A stretch of DNA of 64,000 bases from Flavobacteriaceae bacterium (GCA_021647405.1 JAKIUU010000003.1:1-64000), one strand, 5' to 3'. Positions 17,083-25,548 are shown, counted from the first letter of the stretch. Numbers and translations: made by a program. Notes: generated by a model from the letters alone, not told the origin.

Positions 17083-17643
17083 TTAATCTCTAATAACTAC
17101 TAATTGGCCTTTCTCGTTAATTTTAACAATAGTTGATGGCACATTAGTTGGTTTATTTTGTTGCAAATTTACCACATAATCAACGGCATCCAATAGGGAT
17201 GTGTCAATTTCTTTAAAAGACCTAGGCGCAGCAACACCACTAATATTTGCAGAAGTAGAAACAATGGGCTTGTTGTATTTTTTTATTAACTCGTGACAAA
17301 AACCATCTTTAACAATGCGGATAGCTACCGTATTATCTGATGCTACAAGGTTTTGAGCCAAACCCATAGGGTTGTTGTAAACAACAGTTATTGGTGTTGT
17401 AAGCTTTATTAAAATATCTAAAATGGCACTTGGAATGGCAGGAACGTACCGCTGTAACATCGCAAAATTATCTACTAAAACAATCAGACTTTTATCTTCT
17501 TGACGCCTCTTTATAACGAATATTTTGGCAACAGCTTTTTTACTTGTAGCATCGCAACCCAAACCCCAAACAGTATCTGTTGGATACACAAGAGTTCCTC
17601 CAGATTTTAAAATTTGTAGACTATGTTCTAATTCACTTTGCAT
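17083..17643 (-). CDS. L-threonylcarbamoyladenylate synthase (Sua5/YrdC/TsaC)
   Basis: 187 residues from the chosen ATG at 17643. The YrdC fold shows 'GGTLVYPTDTVWGLGCDA', 'KRRQEDKSLIVLV' and 'STSANISGVAAPRSF'. The product makes threonylcarbamoyl-AMP from Thr, bicarbonate and ATP, the first step of tRNA t6A37 formation. The frame is open up to 17709, but those extra 22 residues would overlap the previous gene and lack similarity to the family; the ATG at 17643 leaves a 10-nt spacer. It lies in the dapD operon next to cca. Confidence 0.9.
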   Translation of the reverse strand: MQSELEHSLQILKSGGTLVYPTDTVWGLGCDATSKKAVAKIFVIKRRQEDKSLIVLVDNFAMLQRYVPAIPSAILDILIKLTTPITVVYNNPMGLAQNLVASDNTVAIRIVKDGFCHELIKKYNKPIVSTSANISGVAAPRSFKEIDTSLLDAVDYVVNLQQNKPTNVPSTIVKINEKGQLVVIRD

Positions 17644-17653
17644 AGAAATTCTT

Positions 17654-18634
17654 TTAATAGGTAACAGCATTTTTACTTTTCCAAGCCTTCTTAAATGGCA
17701 ATCTACCATAATATTTTAACACATTAATGGCTAAAAATCGGTTTACTTTAAATTTAGGAATAAAGAAAAAAACCAGTCCTAAAATACCTGTAATAAATTT
17801 AGTTGCAATTTGATAACTCATTAAAATAAATTGCATTAAAAATCGGGTTAAACCGCTAAAATATTTATGTATATACACATGACGCGATATTATAACCTCA
17901 GACTTTGTAAGTGCTTTGGTCTTATAGTTTATTCGTGTACTGCCGCCATGATAATGAATGATACTTGCCGTTCTGAGCAGTGCTATTTTACCCCCTAAAT
18001 TATTTATTTTTTTACACAAATCTACATCTTCATAATACATCCAATAGTCGTCACACCAGCCGTTAACTCTGTCAAACCAGTCACGATTGATAAAAACAAC
18101 TGAACCCGAAACCCAATCTGGAAATATAATTTCTTTATCTTCTCCAAAACGTTCATTTAGTTTGTTTGAATTAAAGAATCTATAAAAAATTCTTAACACA
18201 CCAAACAGACGACTCGGGGCAATAAACAATTTATTATGGTTGTGGGGCTTGTTATTTTTTTTGTATTGTTGGCATGATAAAATACCGTAGTCAGAATTCT
18301 TTTTAGCGGTTTCAAGCAAGGTTTCTAAAGCTTCAGTATTAGCGATGGTGTCTGGATTTAAAAAAAGGTAATAGTTGCCTTTAGATTTATCAGCACCCAA
18401 GTTGCAAGCATTTGCAAATCCGTTATTTCCTGTATTTTTATAAAAATTTACATTTTTAAAATCTGTAATAAATTTTTCTAATTGACCATCATTAGAACAA
18501 TTATCTATCACGATAATTTCAGATTCAAAAGCTTTTGAAGTAATTTTTACCAATTTATTTAAACAGGTCCGCAAATGTGTCCAGCCTTTATAATTTACTA
18601 TAATTATTGATATATCTATTTTTGGAATAGGCAT
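17654..18634 (-). CDS. Family 2 glycosyltransferase, rhamnosyl/dTDP-sugar type
   Basis: 326 residues. A GT-A domain has 'DISIIIVNYKGW' at the start, 'IVIDNCSNDGQLE', 'LFLNPDTIANTEAL' (D-x-D region equivalent) and 'WVSGSVVFINRDWFDRVNGWCDDYWMYYEDVDLC', the E-D-V-D-L-C motif of WbbL-like enzymes. The C-terminal hydrophobic segment suggests membrane association. It probably works on lipopolysaccharide or exopolysaccharide. It lies 6 nt after another family 2 glycosyltransferase gene in the operon. Confidence 0.88.
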   Translation of the reverse strand: MPIPKIDISIIIVNYKGWTHLRTCLNKLVKITSKAFESEIIVIDNCSNDGQLEKFITDFKNVNFYKNTGNNGFANACNLGADKSKGNYYLFLNPDTIANTEALETLLETAKKNSDYGILSCQQYKKNNKPHNHNKLFIAPSRLFGVLRIFYRFFNSNKLNERFGEDKEIIFPDWVSGSVVFINRDWFDRVNGWCDDYWMYYEDVDLCKKINNLGGKIALLRTASIIHYHGGSTRINYKTKALTKSEVIISRHVYIHKYFSGLTRFLMQFILMSYQIATKFITGILGLVFFFIPKFKVNRFLAINVLKYYGRLPFKKAWKSKNAVTY

Positions 18635-18640
18635 CTAAAC

Positions 18641-19390
18641 TCAGTTTAAGTTGTGCTTTAGCAACCACAATTTAATATACCTGGCTAATACGCCATAGGC
18701 CAATACAACAGAAATAATAAACCCAGGAAAGCCATCTAAAATTCCCAACCTTATAAAATAATGAATAAAAAACTTAAATGGTGGTTTTATAAGGATATGG
18801 AATAAAGTGACTCTTTTATTTTTCTTGTATAAGATTTGAGCCTTTAAAGTAGCATAACGGTTTAATTTACCAATAAAATGGTTAAAACTCCGATAGGTAT
18901 AATGTTCTAATTTATTTTTGAATACCCCTACTTCACCTTGTGCGTCTATCCGTTCATGAACAATTCTTCCATTATACCTACACTTGTCTTTTCTAAAAAG
19001 CCTGATTACTTTATCGTGTTGCCAACCGCTATAATTTAATTTTTTACCTGCAAAATAAAATGTTCTGTACGCATTAAAAGCAACAAAATCGCCAGGATTT
19101 TTCATTTGTTTCAGTATCTCTTCCCTCAGTTTAGGTGTTACACGTTCATCGGCATCTAAAATGTATATCCAGTTGTGTTTAGCCTTATCAATAGCATAAT
19201 TTTTCTGAGTTGAATAATCGTCAAATACACGTTGTATAATTGTGACATCATGCTTTTTGGCCAGTGTGATAGTCGCATCAGTACTAAAAGAATCAATGAC
19301 AATTATCTCATCAGCGAAACTGACAGATTTAATGGCATCCTCAATATGGATTTCTTCATTTAAGGTTGGAATAATAGCGGTGATTTTCAT
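18641..19390 (-). CDS. Family 2 glycosyltransferase, WaaE/KdtX-like
   Basis: 249 residues, of the size of the LPS-core beta-1,4-glucosyltransferase (WaaE/KdtX) group. Motifs: 'ITAIIPTLNEEIHIEDAI', 'DEIIVIDSFSTDAT', 'WIYILDADERV' (D-x-D) and 'YNGRIVHERI'. It probably adds a hexose to the lipid A-core oligosaccharide; the sugar is inferred only by likeness. The ATG directly abuts the dapD stop, so it is cotranscribed with dapD. Confidence 0.87.
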   Translation of the reverse strand: MKITAIIPTLNEEIHIEDAIKSVSFADEIIVIDSFSTDATITLAKKHDVTIIQRVFDDYSTQKNYAIDKAKHNWIYILDADERVTPKLREEILKQMKNPGDFVAFNAYRTFYFAGKKLNYSGWQHDKVIRLFRKDKCRYNGRIVHERIDAQGEVGVFKNKLEHYTYRSFNHFIGKLNRYATLKAQILYKKNKRVTLFHILIKPPFKFFIHYFIRLGILDGFPGFIISVVLAYGVLARYIKLWLLKHNLN

Positions 19391-20206
19391 TTATGCCGAA
19401 ACATTATATTCGCGTAAAGCGTCGTTTAATGAGGTTTTTTTATTGGTACTTTCTTTGCGCTGGCCAATTATTAAAGCGCAAGGCACTTGGAAATCTCCAG
19501 CCGGAAATGATTTGGTGTAACTGCCCGGAATTACAACCGATCGTGCTGGCACCACCCCTCTTGTTTCAACAGGTGCGCTGCCTGTAACATCTATAATTTT
19601 AGTAGAGGCTGTCAATACAACATTGGCACCTAAAACAGCTTCGGTCTCAACCCTAACACCCTCAACTACAATACATCTTGAACCAATAAAAGCATTGTCT
19701 TCTACAATGACTGGAGCCGCTTGAAGTGGTTCTAAAACACCACCAATGCCCACACCTCCACTCAAGTGCACATTAGCGCCTATCTGTGCACAACTGCCAA
19801 CAGTTGCCCAGGTATCTACCATAGTTCCCGAAGACACATAAGCCCCAATATTAACATAACTTGGCATCAAAATAACGCCGCTGGCTATATAACTTCCATA
19901 ACGGGCTACTGCATGTGGTACCACCCTAACACCTTTGGCTTTATAATCCTTTTTTAATGGAATTTTATCGTGGTATTCAAAAATACCCGCTTCTAGCACT
20001 TCCATTTTTTGAATGGGAAAATATAAAACAACTGCTTTTTTAACCCATGTGTTTACTTGCCATCCGTTGGCTGTTGGTGCTGCAACACGCAAACTGCCCG
20101 AATCTAATTTTGCAATAACTTTTCTTATAGCATTTTGGGTCGATTCGATTTTTAACAAATCGCGGTTTTCCCAGGCTTTTTCTATTGTATTTTGTAAGTC
20201 TTTCAT
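19391..20206 (-). CDS. dapD: Tetrahydrodipicolinate N-succinyltransferase DapD
   Basis: 271 residues, the usual length. The N-terminal helical part is followed by a left-handed beta-helix of hexapeptide repeats (about 100-235), with 'GSYIASGVILMPSYVNIGAYVS', 'GTMVDTWATVGSCAQIG' and 'LSGGVGIGGVLEPLQA', the DapD signature. It transfers succinyl from succinyl-CoA to tetrahydrodipicolinate in the lysine/diaminopimelate pathway. It is the first gene of the minus-strand operon, with a TATATTTG box 29 nt upstream. Confidence 0.95.
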   Translation of the reverse strand: MKDLQNTIEKAWENRDLLKIESTQNAIRKVIAKLDSGSLRVAAPTANGWQVNTWVKKAVVLYFPIQKMEVLEAGIFEYHDKIPLKKDYKAKGVRVVPHAVARYGSYIASGVILMPSYVNIGAYVSSGTMVDTWATVGSCAQIGANVHLSGGVGIGGVLEPLQAAPVIVEDNAFIGSRCIVVEGVRVETEAVLGANVVLTASTKIIDVTGSAPVETRGVVPARSVVIPGSYTKSFPAGDFQVPCALIIGQRKESTNKKTSLNDALREYNVSA

Positions 20207-20235
20207 CTGTAAATATTACTTGTATCTAAATTGGT

Positions 20236-20243
20236 CAAATATA
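20236..20243 (-). promoter_or_regulatory. -7 promoter element for the dapD operon
   Basis: The minus strand reads TATATTTG, a TAnnTTTG match 29 nt before the dapD ATG. No clear -33 TTTG is seen. Confidence 0.5.
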
Positions 20244-20361
20244 ATTCGCATATTTTCATTTGTATATAACACATGTTCGTTATGTCATTTCAAAGATTAG
20301 CAAATATAAACAGGTCTGTAGAAATATCTTACATTATTCTTTATTTTTAATAAGGAAACAG

Positions 20362-20369
20362 TAATTTTG
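20362..20369 (+). promoter_or_regulatory. -7 promoter element for the ruvX-def operon
   Basis: TAATTTTG matches TAnnTTTG and lies 16 nt before the ruvX ATG. The 179-bp divergent gap to dapD otherwise shows no ORF. Confidence 0.5.
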
Positions 20370-20385
20370 CCTCAATTTTAAAAAT

Positions 20386-20811
20386 ATGCCCCGAATATTA
20401 GCTTTAGATTACGGTAAAAAACGTACAGGTATTGCTGTTACAGACGAAATGCAAATTATTGCTTCTGGCTTAACAACCATACCTACAGAAAATCTTTTAC
20501 CTTTTTTAAAAAAATATTTTTTATCCGAGAAGGTTTCTTTAATTTTGGTAGGCAAACCAATGCAAATGAATTACACCCCCTCCGAAAGCGAAGCCCTAAT
20601 TATTCCCTTTCTAAAAAAATTAGAAGCTAATTTTAAAAAAATTCCTATTTTGCGCATTGATGAACGATTTACCTCTAAGATGGCATTTCAAACGATGATT
20701 GACAGCGGATTAAAGAAAAAACAACGCCAGAACAAGGCACTTGTAGATGAAATTAGTGCCACTATAATATTACAATCTTATCTTTACAACCAAAATAAAA
20801 GCACTTTATGA
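20386..20811 (+). CDS. ruvX: Putative pre-16S rRNA nuclease / Holliday junction resolvase RuvX (YqgF)
   Basis: 141 residues, an RNase H-like fold. Diagnostic motifs are 'ILALDYGKKRTGIAVTD' (first catalytic Asp), 'ILVGKPMQMN' and 'LRIDERFTSKMA' (Glu of the D-E-R motif), ending 'LVDEISATIILQSYL' with the last Asp. The YqgF group acts in 16S 5'-end maturation and was first proposed as a Holliday junction resolvase. Its end overlaps def by 4 nt (ATGA), indicating translational coupling. Confidence 0.92.
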   Translation: MPRILALDYGKKRTGIAVTDEMQIIASGLTTIPTENLLPFLKKYFLSEKVSLILVGKPMQMNYTPSESEALIIPFLKKLEANFKKIPILRIDERFTSKMAFQTMIDSGLKKKQRQNKALVDEISATIILQSYLYNQNKSTL

Positions 20812-21395
20812 AATTACCAATTATAGCCTATGGCGATTCTGTTCTACGTAAAGTTGGTGAAAACATTACACCCGATTATCCCAATCTTTCAAAACTTATT
20901 GAAGATATGAAGGAAACGATGCACAATGCCTTTGGCGTGGGGCTGGCAGCACCTCAAGTTGGCAAAGCCATCCGTTTGTTTATAGTTGATACAGCACCTT
21001 TTGCAGAAGATGAAAAACTTGATGAAGCCACACAAGATTTTTTAAAGCATTTTAATAAAATCTTTATAAATGCCCAAATATTGAATGAAACTGGTGCCGA
21101 ATGGACTTTTAATGAAGGCTGTTTAAGCATTCCCGATATTAGAGAAGATGTGGTAAGACAAGATACCATTACCATAAAATACCAAGATGAAAATTTTAAA
21201 GAACATACCGAAACCTTAACAGGATTGGTAGCGCGGGTAGTACAACACGAATACGATCATATTGAAGGGATTTTATTTACCGACAAAATATCCTCTTTAA
21301 AAAAACGCCTCCTCAAAAAGAAATTAGACAATATAAGCAAAGGAAAAATTGACGTAGACTATAAAATGCGTTTCCCAAATCAAAAAAGAAAATAA
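20808..21395 (+). CDS. def: Peptide deformylase
   Basis: 195 residues. All three family motifs are present: 'GVGLAAPQVG' (motif 1), 'EGCLSIP' (motif 2, metal-binding Cys) and 'VQHEYDHIEGILF' (motif 3, H-E-x-x-D-H). The enzyme removes the formyl group from nascent proteins. An insert rich in acidic residues ('DTAPFAEDEKLDEATQDF') between motifs 1 and 2 is common in Bacteroidota versions. It is coupled to ruvX by a 4-nt overlap and abuts the DUF5606 gene. Confidence 0.95.
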   Translation: MKLPIIAYGDSVLRKVGENITPDYPNLSKLIEDMKETMHNAFGVGLAAPQVGKAIRLFIVDTAPFAEDEKLDEATQDFLKHFNKIFINAQILNETGAEWTFNEGCLSIPDIREDVVRQDTITIKYQDENFKEHTETLTGLVARVVQHEYDHIEGILFTDKISSLKKRLLKKKLDNISKGKIDVDYKMRFPNQKRK

Positions 21396-21827
21396 ATGAC
21401 TCTTGATGAAATTATCGCCATAACCGGCAAACCAGGATTGTATAAAATCCTAACCCAAAATAAAGTAAATATAATTGTAGAGTCTTTAGCCGACAAAAAA
21501 CGTTTTCCTGTAATGGCTCTACAAAATGTTAGTACGCTAAAAGATATTTCTATTTACACTTATGAAAAAGAGGTTTCTTTAAAAAAGATATTTTTAAATA
21601 TTTACACAAAAGAAAAGGGTGAAATCCCGCTTAATCTCAAAGAAAAAGGGGCTGTTTTAGCCAAATATTTTAGAGAAATATTACCAGAATATGACGAAGA
21701 ACGTGTCTACACTTCAAATATTAAAAAGGTGTTTTCTTGGTACAATGCCCTTGTAGCAAGTAACTTTGATTTTAAAAGCCTCGAGGAATTAGAAAAAGAT
21801 GCTAAAGACACCTCTGACGAGAAGTAA
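21396..21827 (+). CDS. DUF5606 domain protein
   Basis: 143 residues, soluble and charged. It begins 'MTLDEIIAITGKPGLYKIL' and has 'FPVMALQNVSTLKDISIYT' and 'YTSNIKKVFSWYNAL', matching the DUF5606 family found beside def and mazG in Flavobacteriia. The N-terminal part looks like a small beta domain that may bind nucleic acid; this is inference. No known enzyme motif is seen. Its ATG directly follows the def stop. Confidence 0.8.
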   Translation: MTLDEIIAITGKPGLYKILTQNKVNIIVESLADKKRFPVMALQNVSTLKDISIYTYEKEVSLKKIFLNIYTKEKGEIPLNLKEKGAVLAKYFREILPEYDEERVYTSNIKKVFSWYNALVASNFDFKSLEELEKDAKDTSDEK

Positions 21828-21839
21828 TTGTTAAAAAAT

Positions 21840-22616
21840 ATGAGCTCGAAAAAGAAGCCTACAGAAGCTTTTGCCAAATTGTTAACCATAATGGATGAAT
21901 TGCGCACGCAATGTCCGTGGGATAAAAAACAAACTTTCGAAAGTCTGCGAACCCTTACTATTGAAGAAACCTACGAACTTGCCGATGCCGTTTTAAACAG
22001 AGACCTGCCAAACATTAAAAAAGAATTGGGCGATTTATTGTTGCACATTGTTTTTTATGCCAAAATAGGTTCAGAAACCAACGCTTTTGACATGACTGAT
22101 GTTATTGATTGCATTTGCGAAAAACTTATTTTTAGGCACCCTCATATTTACAGTGATGTAAAAGTTGATTCTGCAGAAGATGTTGAAAAAAATTGGGAAA
22201 AACTCAAACTAAAAGAAGGCAAAACATCTGTCTTACAAGGCGTACCTAAAGGCTTACCTGCCATGGTTAAAGCCATAAGAATTCAAGAAAAAGTGGCTGG
22301 TGTTGGTTTTGATTGGGAGCAGCCCGAACAGGTATTCGAAAAGGTTAAAGAAGAAATAGCCGAATTTCAAACCGAGGTCAAAGCCCAAAATAAAAACAAA
22401 ATAGAAGACGAGTTTGGCGATGTTTTGTTTTCGCTCATAAATTATGCCCGCTTTCTAAATATCAATCCCGAAAGTGCTTTAGAACGCACCAATAAAAAAT
22501 TTATAAAACGCTTTCAATATCTAGAAACTGAAGCTGTAAAAATGAGCAAACCACTACAAGATATGTCCTTAGCAGAAATGGATGTGTTTTGGGAAAATGC
22601 CAAAAAATTTGACTAA
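21840..22616 (+). CDS. mazG: Nucleoside triphosphate pyrophosphohydrolase MazG
   Basis: 258 residues from the ATG at 21840 (a TTG at 21828 would add four). Two MazG domains are present: the first has 'CPWDKKQTFESLRTLTIEETYELADAV' and 'ELGDLLLHIVFYA' (E-x-x-E and E-x-x-D), the second 'EEIAEFQTE...IEDEFGDVLFSLINYAR'. It hydrolyses NTPs and dNTPs to the monophosphate and PPi, cleaning the nucleotide pool. It is the fourth gene of the ruvX operon. Confidence 0.92.
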   Translation: MSSKKKPTEAFAKLLTIMDELRTQCPWDKKQTFESLRTLTIEETYELADAVLNRDLPNIKKELGDLLLHIVFYAKIGSETNAFDMTDVIDCICEKLIFRHPHIYSDVKVDSAEDVEKNWEKLKLKEGKTSVLQGVPKGLPAMVKAIRIQEKVAGVGFDWEQPEQVFEKVKEEIAEFQTEVKAQNKNKIEDEFGDVLFSLINYARFLNINPESALERTNKKFIKRFQYLETEAVKMSKPLQDMSLAEMDVFWENAKKFD

Positions 22617-22652
22617 TAGCCAAAGCTGTTTTAACGCTTACTATTAAAATTG

Positions 22653-22660
22653 TAAATTTG
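22653..22660 (+). promoter_or_regulatory. -7 promoter element for the Nif3-like gene
   Basis: TAAATTTG matches TAnnTTTG, 22 nt before the TTG start. It marks a new transcription unit after mazG, although read-through from the operon is also possible (66-bp gap). Confidence 0.45.
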
Positions 22661-22682
22661 AGTCACTTAAATACAATTATAA

Positions 22683-23777
22683 TTGAAAATTAAAGACATT
22701 ACCAACTATTTAGAAAAATTGGCACCCCTATCTCAGGCCGAAGATTTTGACAATGTCGGTCTTTTGGTGGGCAATGCACAAACAAAAGTTACAGGTATTT
22801 TGGTTACACTCGACACTTTAGAATCTGTTGTAGATGAGGCCATCGCCCAAAAGTGTAATCTTATCATCAGCTTTCATCCCATCCTTTTTAAAGGATTAAA
22901 AAAAATAAATGAAATTACTTATGTGGAGCGCGTTATTACAAAAGCCATAAAAAATGATATTGCCATTTATAGCATGCACACCGCTTTAGACAATGCTTTC
23001 AATGGCGTTTCTGGCAAAATAGCAGACATGTTGGGGCTTCAAAACAGACGTATTTTAATACCAAAAAAGAATACCATTAAAAAATTAACCACTTATGTAC
23101 CACACGCTTCCGCGGATGTTTTAAGAAATACTCTATTTGAAGCTGGCGCAGGGGATATTGGTAACTACTCAAATTGCAGTTTCAATATCGAAGGTAAAGG
23201 TACTTTTAAGGCTAATACCGATGCCAAACCCACACTGGGTAAAAAAGGCACTTTGCACACAGAACCAGAAACATTGATTAGCGTCACCTTTCAATCTCAT
23301 TTAGAATACGCCATTTTAAATGCACTTTTTAAAGCACATCCGTACGAAGAAGTTGCTTATGAAATTGTGAGTTTAGATAATTTCAATCAAAATGTTGGCA
23401 TGGGAATGGTTGGAGAACTTCAAAATCCCAAAAATATTAAGTCATTTTTAAAAGAACTTCAAACCAAATTTAAAGCAAAAGGTATTCGCCTTTCAAAACT
23501 TTTAGACAAACCTATTAAAACAGTTGCTGTACTGGGTGGCTCAGGAAGTTTTGCTATAGCTGCTGCCAAAAGCGCTAAAGCCGATGTATATATTACAGCA
23601 GACTTAAAATACCACGATTTTTTTACAGCAGAAAATGAGATTGTTTTAGTTGATATTGGGCATTTTGAAAGTGAGCAGTTTACAAAAAATTTAATTGTCG
23701 ATTATCTTACAGAAAAATTCCGTAATTTTGCAGTCGTTTTATCAAAAATAAATACAAATCCTATCAACTACATTTAG
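22683..23777 (+). CDS. Nif3-like dinuclear metal center protein
   Basis: 364 residues, of the longer Nif3/YqfO type with a central insert. Metal-binding regions: 'FDNVGLLVG' at the N-terminus, 'IISFHPILFKGLKKI' (H in the HP motif), 'YSMHTALDNAFNGVS', and 'LVDIGHFESEQF' near the C-terminus. The insert (about 130-235) includes 'AHPYEEVAYEI', as in YqfO. Often labelled 'GTP cyclohydrolase I type 2'; the true activity is unsettled. The start is a TTG at 22683, placing 'KIKDITNYLEKLAP' at the N-terminus as in homologues. Confidence 0.9.
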   Translation: MKIKDITNYLEKLAPLSQAEDFDNVGLLVGNAQTKVTGILVTLDTLESVVDEAIAQKCNLIISFHPILFKGLKKINEITYVERVITKAIKNDIAIYSMHTALDNAFNGVSGKIADMLGLQNRRILIPKKNTIKKLTTYVPHASADVLRNTLFEAGAGDIGNYSNCSFNIEGKGTFKANTDAKPTLGKKGTLHTEPETLISVTFQSHLEYAILNALFKAHPYEEVAYEIVSLDNFNQNVGMGMVGELQNPKNIKSFLKELQTKFKAKGIRLSKLLDKPIKTVAVLGGSGSFAIAAAKSAKADVYITADLKYHDFFTAENEIVLVDIGHFESEQFTKNLIVDYLTEKFRNFAVVLSKINTNPINYI

Positions 23778-23779
23778 AT

Positions 23780-24553
23780 ATGGCTAAAAGCAAAGAAATT
23801 ACAGTAGAAGAAAAGTTACGAGCCCTTTATGATTTACAACTAATTGACTCTAAAATAGACGAAATTAGGAGTGTTCGTGGTGAACTTCCATTAGAAGTAA
23901 GAGATTTAGAAGATGACATTGCGGGTTTTGAAACACGCTTATCTAATCTAAATACGGATATAGAAAATTTTGAAATTGATATTTCCAACAAAAAAATTGC
24001 TATTGAAGAGTCTAATGCGCTAATGAGTAAATATACCGAACAACAAAAAAATGTTAGAAATAATAGAGAATTTGACTCGATAGCCAAAGAAATTGAGTTT
24101 CAAACTTTAGAAATTCAATTGTGTGAAAAACGCATAAACGAATACAGCGCTAAAATTGAGCATAAAAAAGAAATTATCGCCAAGACTTCAGAAAAGCTTG
24201 CCGAACGCAACACACATTTAGGTCACAAAAAAGCCGAATTAGATACCATTATTGCCGAAACAAATAAAGATGAAAAATTATTATTGGCAAAATCTGAAGA
24301 GTTTAGCAAGTTAATTGACGAACGTTTGCTAAATGCCTATAACAGAATTCGCTCAAATGTGCGCAACGGATTGGCAGTAGTATCAATTGAACGTGGTGCT
24401 TCTGGAGGGTCATTTTTTACAATCCCACCGCAACGCCAAGTAGAAATTTTAGCCCGTAAAAAAGTTATTACCGACGAGCACAGTGGCCGTATTTTAGTAG
24501 ATGCCATCCTTGCCGAAGAAGAAAAAGCCAAAATTGAAGCTTTACTAAAATAG
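23780..24553 (+). CDS. Coiled-coil 'zinc ribbon' (DUF164-type) homologue lacking the zinc cysteines
   Basis: 257 residues. Residues about 10-185 form a long antiparallel coiled coil rich in Glu and Lys. The C-terminal domain aligns by pattern with the C4 zinc ribbon of this family, but GASGGS (206-211) and DEHSGRIL (232-239) stand where the family usually has two C-x-x-C-like pairs. The only Cys in the protein is near 115, in the coiled coil. The fold may be kept without zinc. The family is linked by context to flagellar or nucleic-acid roles elsewhere, but its function here is unknown. It lies 2 nt after the Nif3-like gene and ends before a strong terminator. Confidence 0.8.
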   Translation: MAKSKEITVEEKLRALYDLQLIDSKIDEIRSVRGELPLEVRDLEDDIAGFETRLSNLNTDIENFEIDISNKKIAIEESNALMSKYTEQQKNVRNNREFDSIAKEIEFQTLEIQLCEKRINEYSAKIEHKKEIIAKTSEKLAERNTHLGHKKAELDTIIAETNKDEKLLLAKSEEFSKLIDERLLNAYNRIRSNVRNGLAVVSIERGASGGSFFTIPPQRQVEILARKKVITDEHSGRILVDAILAEEEKAKIEALLK

Positions 24554-24573
24554 AGTCTTAATTTAACCTATAT

Positions 24574-24602
24574 AAAAGCCTTCTTTTAGAAGGCTTTTTT
24601 TT
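24574..24602 (+). terminator. Rho-independent terminator after the coiled-coil gene
   Basis: An 11-bp stem, AAAAGCCTTCT and AGAAGGCTTTT, with a small T-rich loop and a run of T on the plus strand. It lies 20 bp after the stop and just before the 3' end of the convergent UbiA-like gene. Confidence 0.85.
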
Positions 24603-24606
24603 GCAC

Positions 24607-25428
24607 TTATGCGAATATAAGGTATAATCCCAACCATAAAATAGGTATGGATTCCACCCAAAAAGCACTGTAATACTTGTTTTGATTTACCGTAGATTTT
24701 AGTAAAAAAGCCAATAAAACAATAACCATAAGGAAATCAAAATGAGTAACCAAAAAAATAGCATCCTTTAAAAAAAAAGTTATCACCAAAAACAATCCTA
24801 AAAATACAGAACCTAAAACTTTAGCTTTGGTTACACCCAACCAAATAGGCAGTGTTTTTAAAGATTTAGCGTCATAAGAAACATCCCTAATATCAAAAGG
24901 CAATGTTAAAACAACGACAAATAAAAAGCGGCGTAAAAACAACAATAAAATCACTTTGTCAAATAAACCGTGTTGTATTAGTGGGAACAAAACTGTAATT
25001 CCTGCCCAAGAAAAAGAAATCACAAAAATTTTAACAGTGGGTAAATTTCTAAGATTTATTTTCTTTGACAAAAATGCCGGCAACACATAAAGTCCCGTCA
25101 AAAAACCAAAAGGTATTAATACAAACAAGGCCTCTAAACGCACCTGCAACAACAGGTAAACACATACCATAAACGACAAAATTATTATTATAATCAAATA
25201 AATTCTTTTGCCCTCTAACCAGTTAGAAAACCCCGTTTCAATTTGTTTAATTCTTGTTAAACGAATATAATTATAAGAAACTATGGTAGAAAAAAATACA
25301 AATAATGGCACCGTGTTGGCTTGAATATTAAAAAACAACAAACTCAATTTAGCGAGGCTAAAACAAGCAATGGCGACATGCATGTTGCTAAAAACATAAA
25401 AATCTAGTGTCTTTTTTAAGAAGCGCAT
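24607..25428 (-). CDS. UbiA-like membrane protein with an incomplete prenyltransferase signature
   Basis: 273 residues with eight or nine predicted helices. 'TLPFDIRDVSYDAKSLKTLP' matches the second Asp-rich motif of UbiA prenyltransferases (D-x-x-D-x-x-x-D). The first motif, normally N-D-x-x-D, is replaced by 'SYNYIRLTRIKQ' with no Asp. It may therefore be a diverged or inactive family member; the substrate is unknown. The ATG at 25428 puts 'FLKKTLDFYVFSNMHVA' at the N-terminus. A TATCTTTG promoter box ends only 4 nt before the ATG. Confidence 0.7.
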   Translation of the reverse strand: MRFLKKTLDFYVFSNMHVAIACFSLAKLSLLFFNIQANTVPLFVFFSTIVSYNYIRLTRIKQIETGFSNWLEGKRIYLIIIIILSFMVCVYLLLQVRLEALFVLIPFGFLTGLYVLPAFLSKKINLRNLPTVKIFVISFSWAGITVLFPLIQHGLFDKVILLLFLRRFLFVVVLTLPFDIRDVSYDAKSLKTLPIWLGVTKAKVLGSVFLGLFLVITFFLKDAIFLVTHFDFLMVIVLLAFLLKSTVNQNKYYSAFWVESIPILWLGLYLIFA

Positions 25429-25432
25429 TTAA

Positions 25433-25440
25433 CAAAGATA
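25433..25440 (-). promoter_or_regulatory. -7 promoter element very close to the UbiA-like start
   Basis: The minus strand reads TATCTTTG, with four bases between it and the ATG. If this box is used, the transcript would begin at or near the start codon (leaderless). Confidence 0.4.
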
Positions 25441-25479
25441 CTGTTAAAATCGATACGTATTTGAGAGACTTATTTCGCC

Positions 25480-25501
25480 GATTAAAATATTTTTTTTAAT
25501 C
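25480..25501. promoter_or_regulatory. Inverted repeat in the gcvP upstream region
   Basis: GATTAAAA and TTTTAATC form a perfect 8-bp inverted repeat with a 6-nt spacer. It lies just upstream of the gcvP -7 box and between the divergent UbiA-like and gcvP genes, a position fit for an operator. AT-richness makes chance occurrence possible. Confidence 0.35.
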
Positions 25502-25511
25502 AAAAAATAAG

Positions 25512-25519
25512 TACTTTTG
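25512..25519 (+). promoter_or_regulatory. -7 promoter element for gcvP
   Basis: TACTTTTG matches TAnnTTTG, 29 nt before the gcvP ATG. No -33 TTTG is seen at the expected distance. Confidence 0.45.
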
Positions 25520-25548
25520 AGCATCCAATTTTAAACAGCTAATAGCCT

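Noticed and set aside
17644..17709. Longer N-terminus for the Sua5-like protein
   Set aside because: It would overlap the preceding glycosyltransferase gene and has no family likeness; the ATG at 17643 starts the YrdC fold.
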